From NCBI GenBank assembly GCA_029979405.1, contig JAPOHM010000093.1, positions 1 to 6,000 of the forward strand: DNA of 6,000 bases. The letters are read 5' to 3'. Source of the DNA: Methanobacteriota archaeon (GTDB taxonomy: Archaea; Thermoplasmatota; Poseidoniia; Poseidoniales; Poseidoniaceae). Positions 5,916 through 6,000 of the stretch are shown here, piece after piece (positions within the stretch are counted from its first letter, which is position 1; every line of letters begins with the position of its first letter). The notes under the pieces are model-generated. The model saw only the letters and a program-made list of their open reading frames with translations. It was not told the origin of the DNA and ran no database searches. Both the position numbers and the translations under genes were made by a program.

Positions 5916-6000
5916 AGGAGGTGATCCATCTGCAGGTTCCCCTACAGATACCTTGTTACGACTTAACCCTCCTTGTCGAAGGCAGGCTCGAATACGCCAT
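5916..6000 (-). rRNA. 16S ribosomal RNA, 3' end (partial)
   Basis: Read on the minus strand, the last 85 bases carry the universally conserved GTCGTAACAAGG segment, helix 45 (an ATCTGTAGG / CCTGCAGAT stem, nine pairs with one wobble, around a GGAA loop) and the terminal GGATCACCTCCT with the anti-Shine-Dalgarno sequence. The rest of the gene lies beyond the window. The AGGGGAACCT wording and TATCTG...CAGATGG helix are of archaeal type. The exact mature 3' end is set by the CCTCCT tail and could differ by one or two bases. The gene is convergent with the molybdoenzyme operon, and its transcript appears to stop right after it, with no spacer tRNA or 23S gene on this side. Confidence 0.96.

Noticed and set aside
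1..6000. CRISPR array, insertion sequence, integrase or defence system
   Set aside because: No regularly spaced repeats, transposase or nuclease motifs, or terminal inverted repeats of mobile-element type were seen; all coding space is taken by metabolic genes and rRNA.

Overview
The window looks archaeal, most likely a Thermoplasmatota-type euryarchaeon (for example a marine group II/III relative). The last 85 bases, read on the minus strand, are the 3' end of an archaeal 16S rRNA with the conserved GTCGTAACAAGG segment, helix 45 and an intact anti-Shine-Dalgarno tail (CACCTCCT). Directly after the 16S 3' end comes a very strong hairpin and a T7 run, not a 16S-23S spacer. An rRNA gene that ends on its own like this is the main reason to think of Thermoplasmatota, where 16S and 23S are known to be unlinked. 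The archaeal Hpt family and the candidate TATA-like boxes fit. The exact clade is inference.

Layout: (1) positions 2-874 (+), the C-terminal part of an AzgA-type NCS2 purine permease cut by the window edge; (2) 875-1021, an intergenic region with a 14-bp UUCG-capped hairpin and then a TATA-like box; (3) 1022-1594 (+), the archaeal hypoxanthine/guanine phosphoribosyltransferase Hpt; (4) 1595-1683, an AT-rich promoter/terminator region with a 7-bp inverted repeat; (5) 1684-3093 (+), a fused four-cluster iron-sulfur plus NrfD-like membrane protein; (6) 3103-5835 (+), a molybdopterin oxidoreductase catalytic subunit in the same operon, 9 nt downstream with a perfect Shine-Dalgarno site; (7) 5867-5905, the 16S terminator on the minus strand; (8) 5916-6000 (-), the 16S rRNA 3' end, convergent with the oxidoreductase operon.

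Two themes emerge. The permease and Hpt form a purine-salvage pair: base uptake, then conversion to the nucleotide with PRPP. The two-gene operon encodes a complete membrane-bound molybdenum enzyme of the Psr/Soe/Dms (complex iron-sulfur molybdoenzyme) kind, reduced to two polypeptides because the electron-transfer and membrane-anchor subunits are one protein. The catalytic subunit has no visible Tat signal, so the active site is predicted to face the cytoplasm, as in SoeABC sulfite dehydrogenase. Its substrate cannot be settled from sequence alone. This operon is the most unusual part of the window, followed by the two UUCG-capped 3'-end hairpins.
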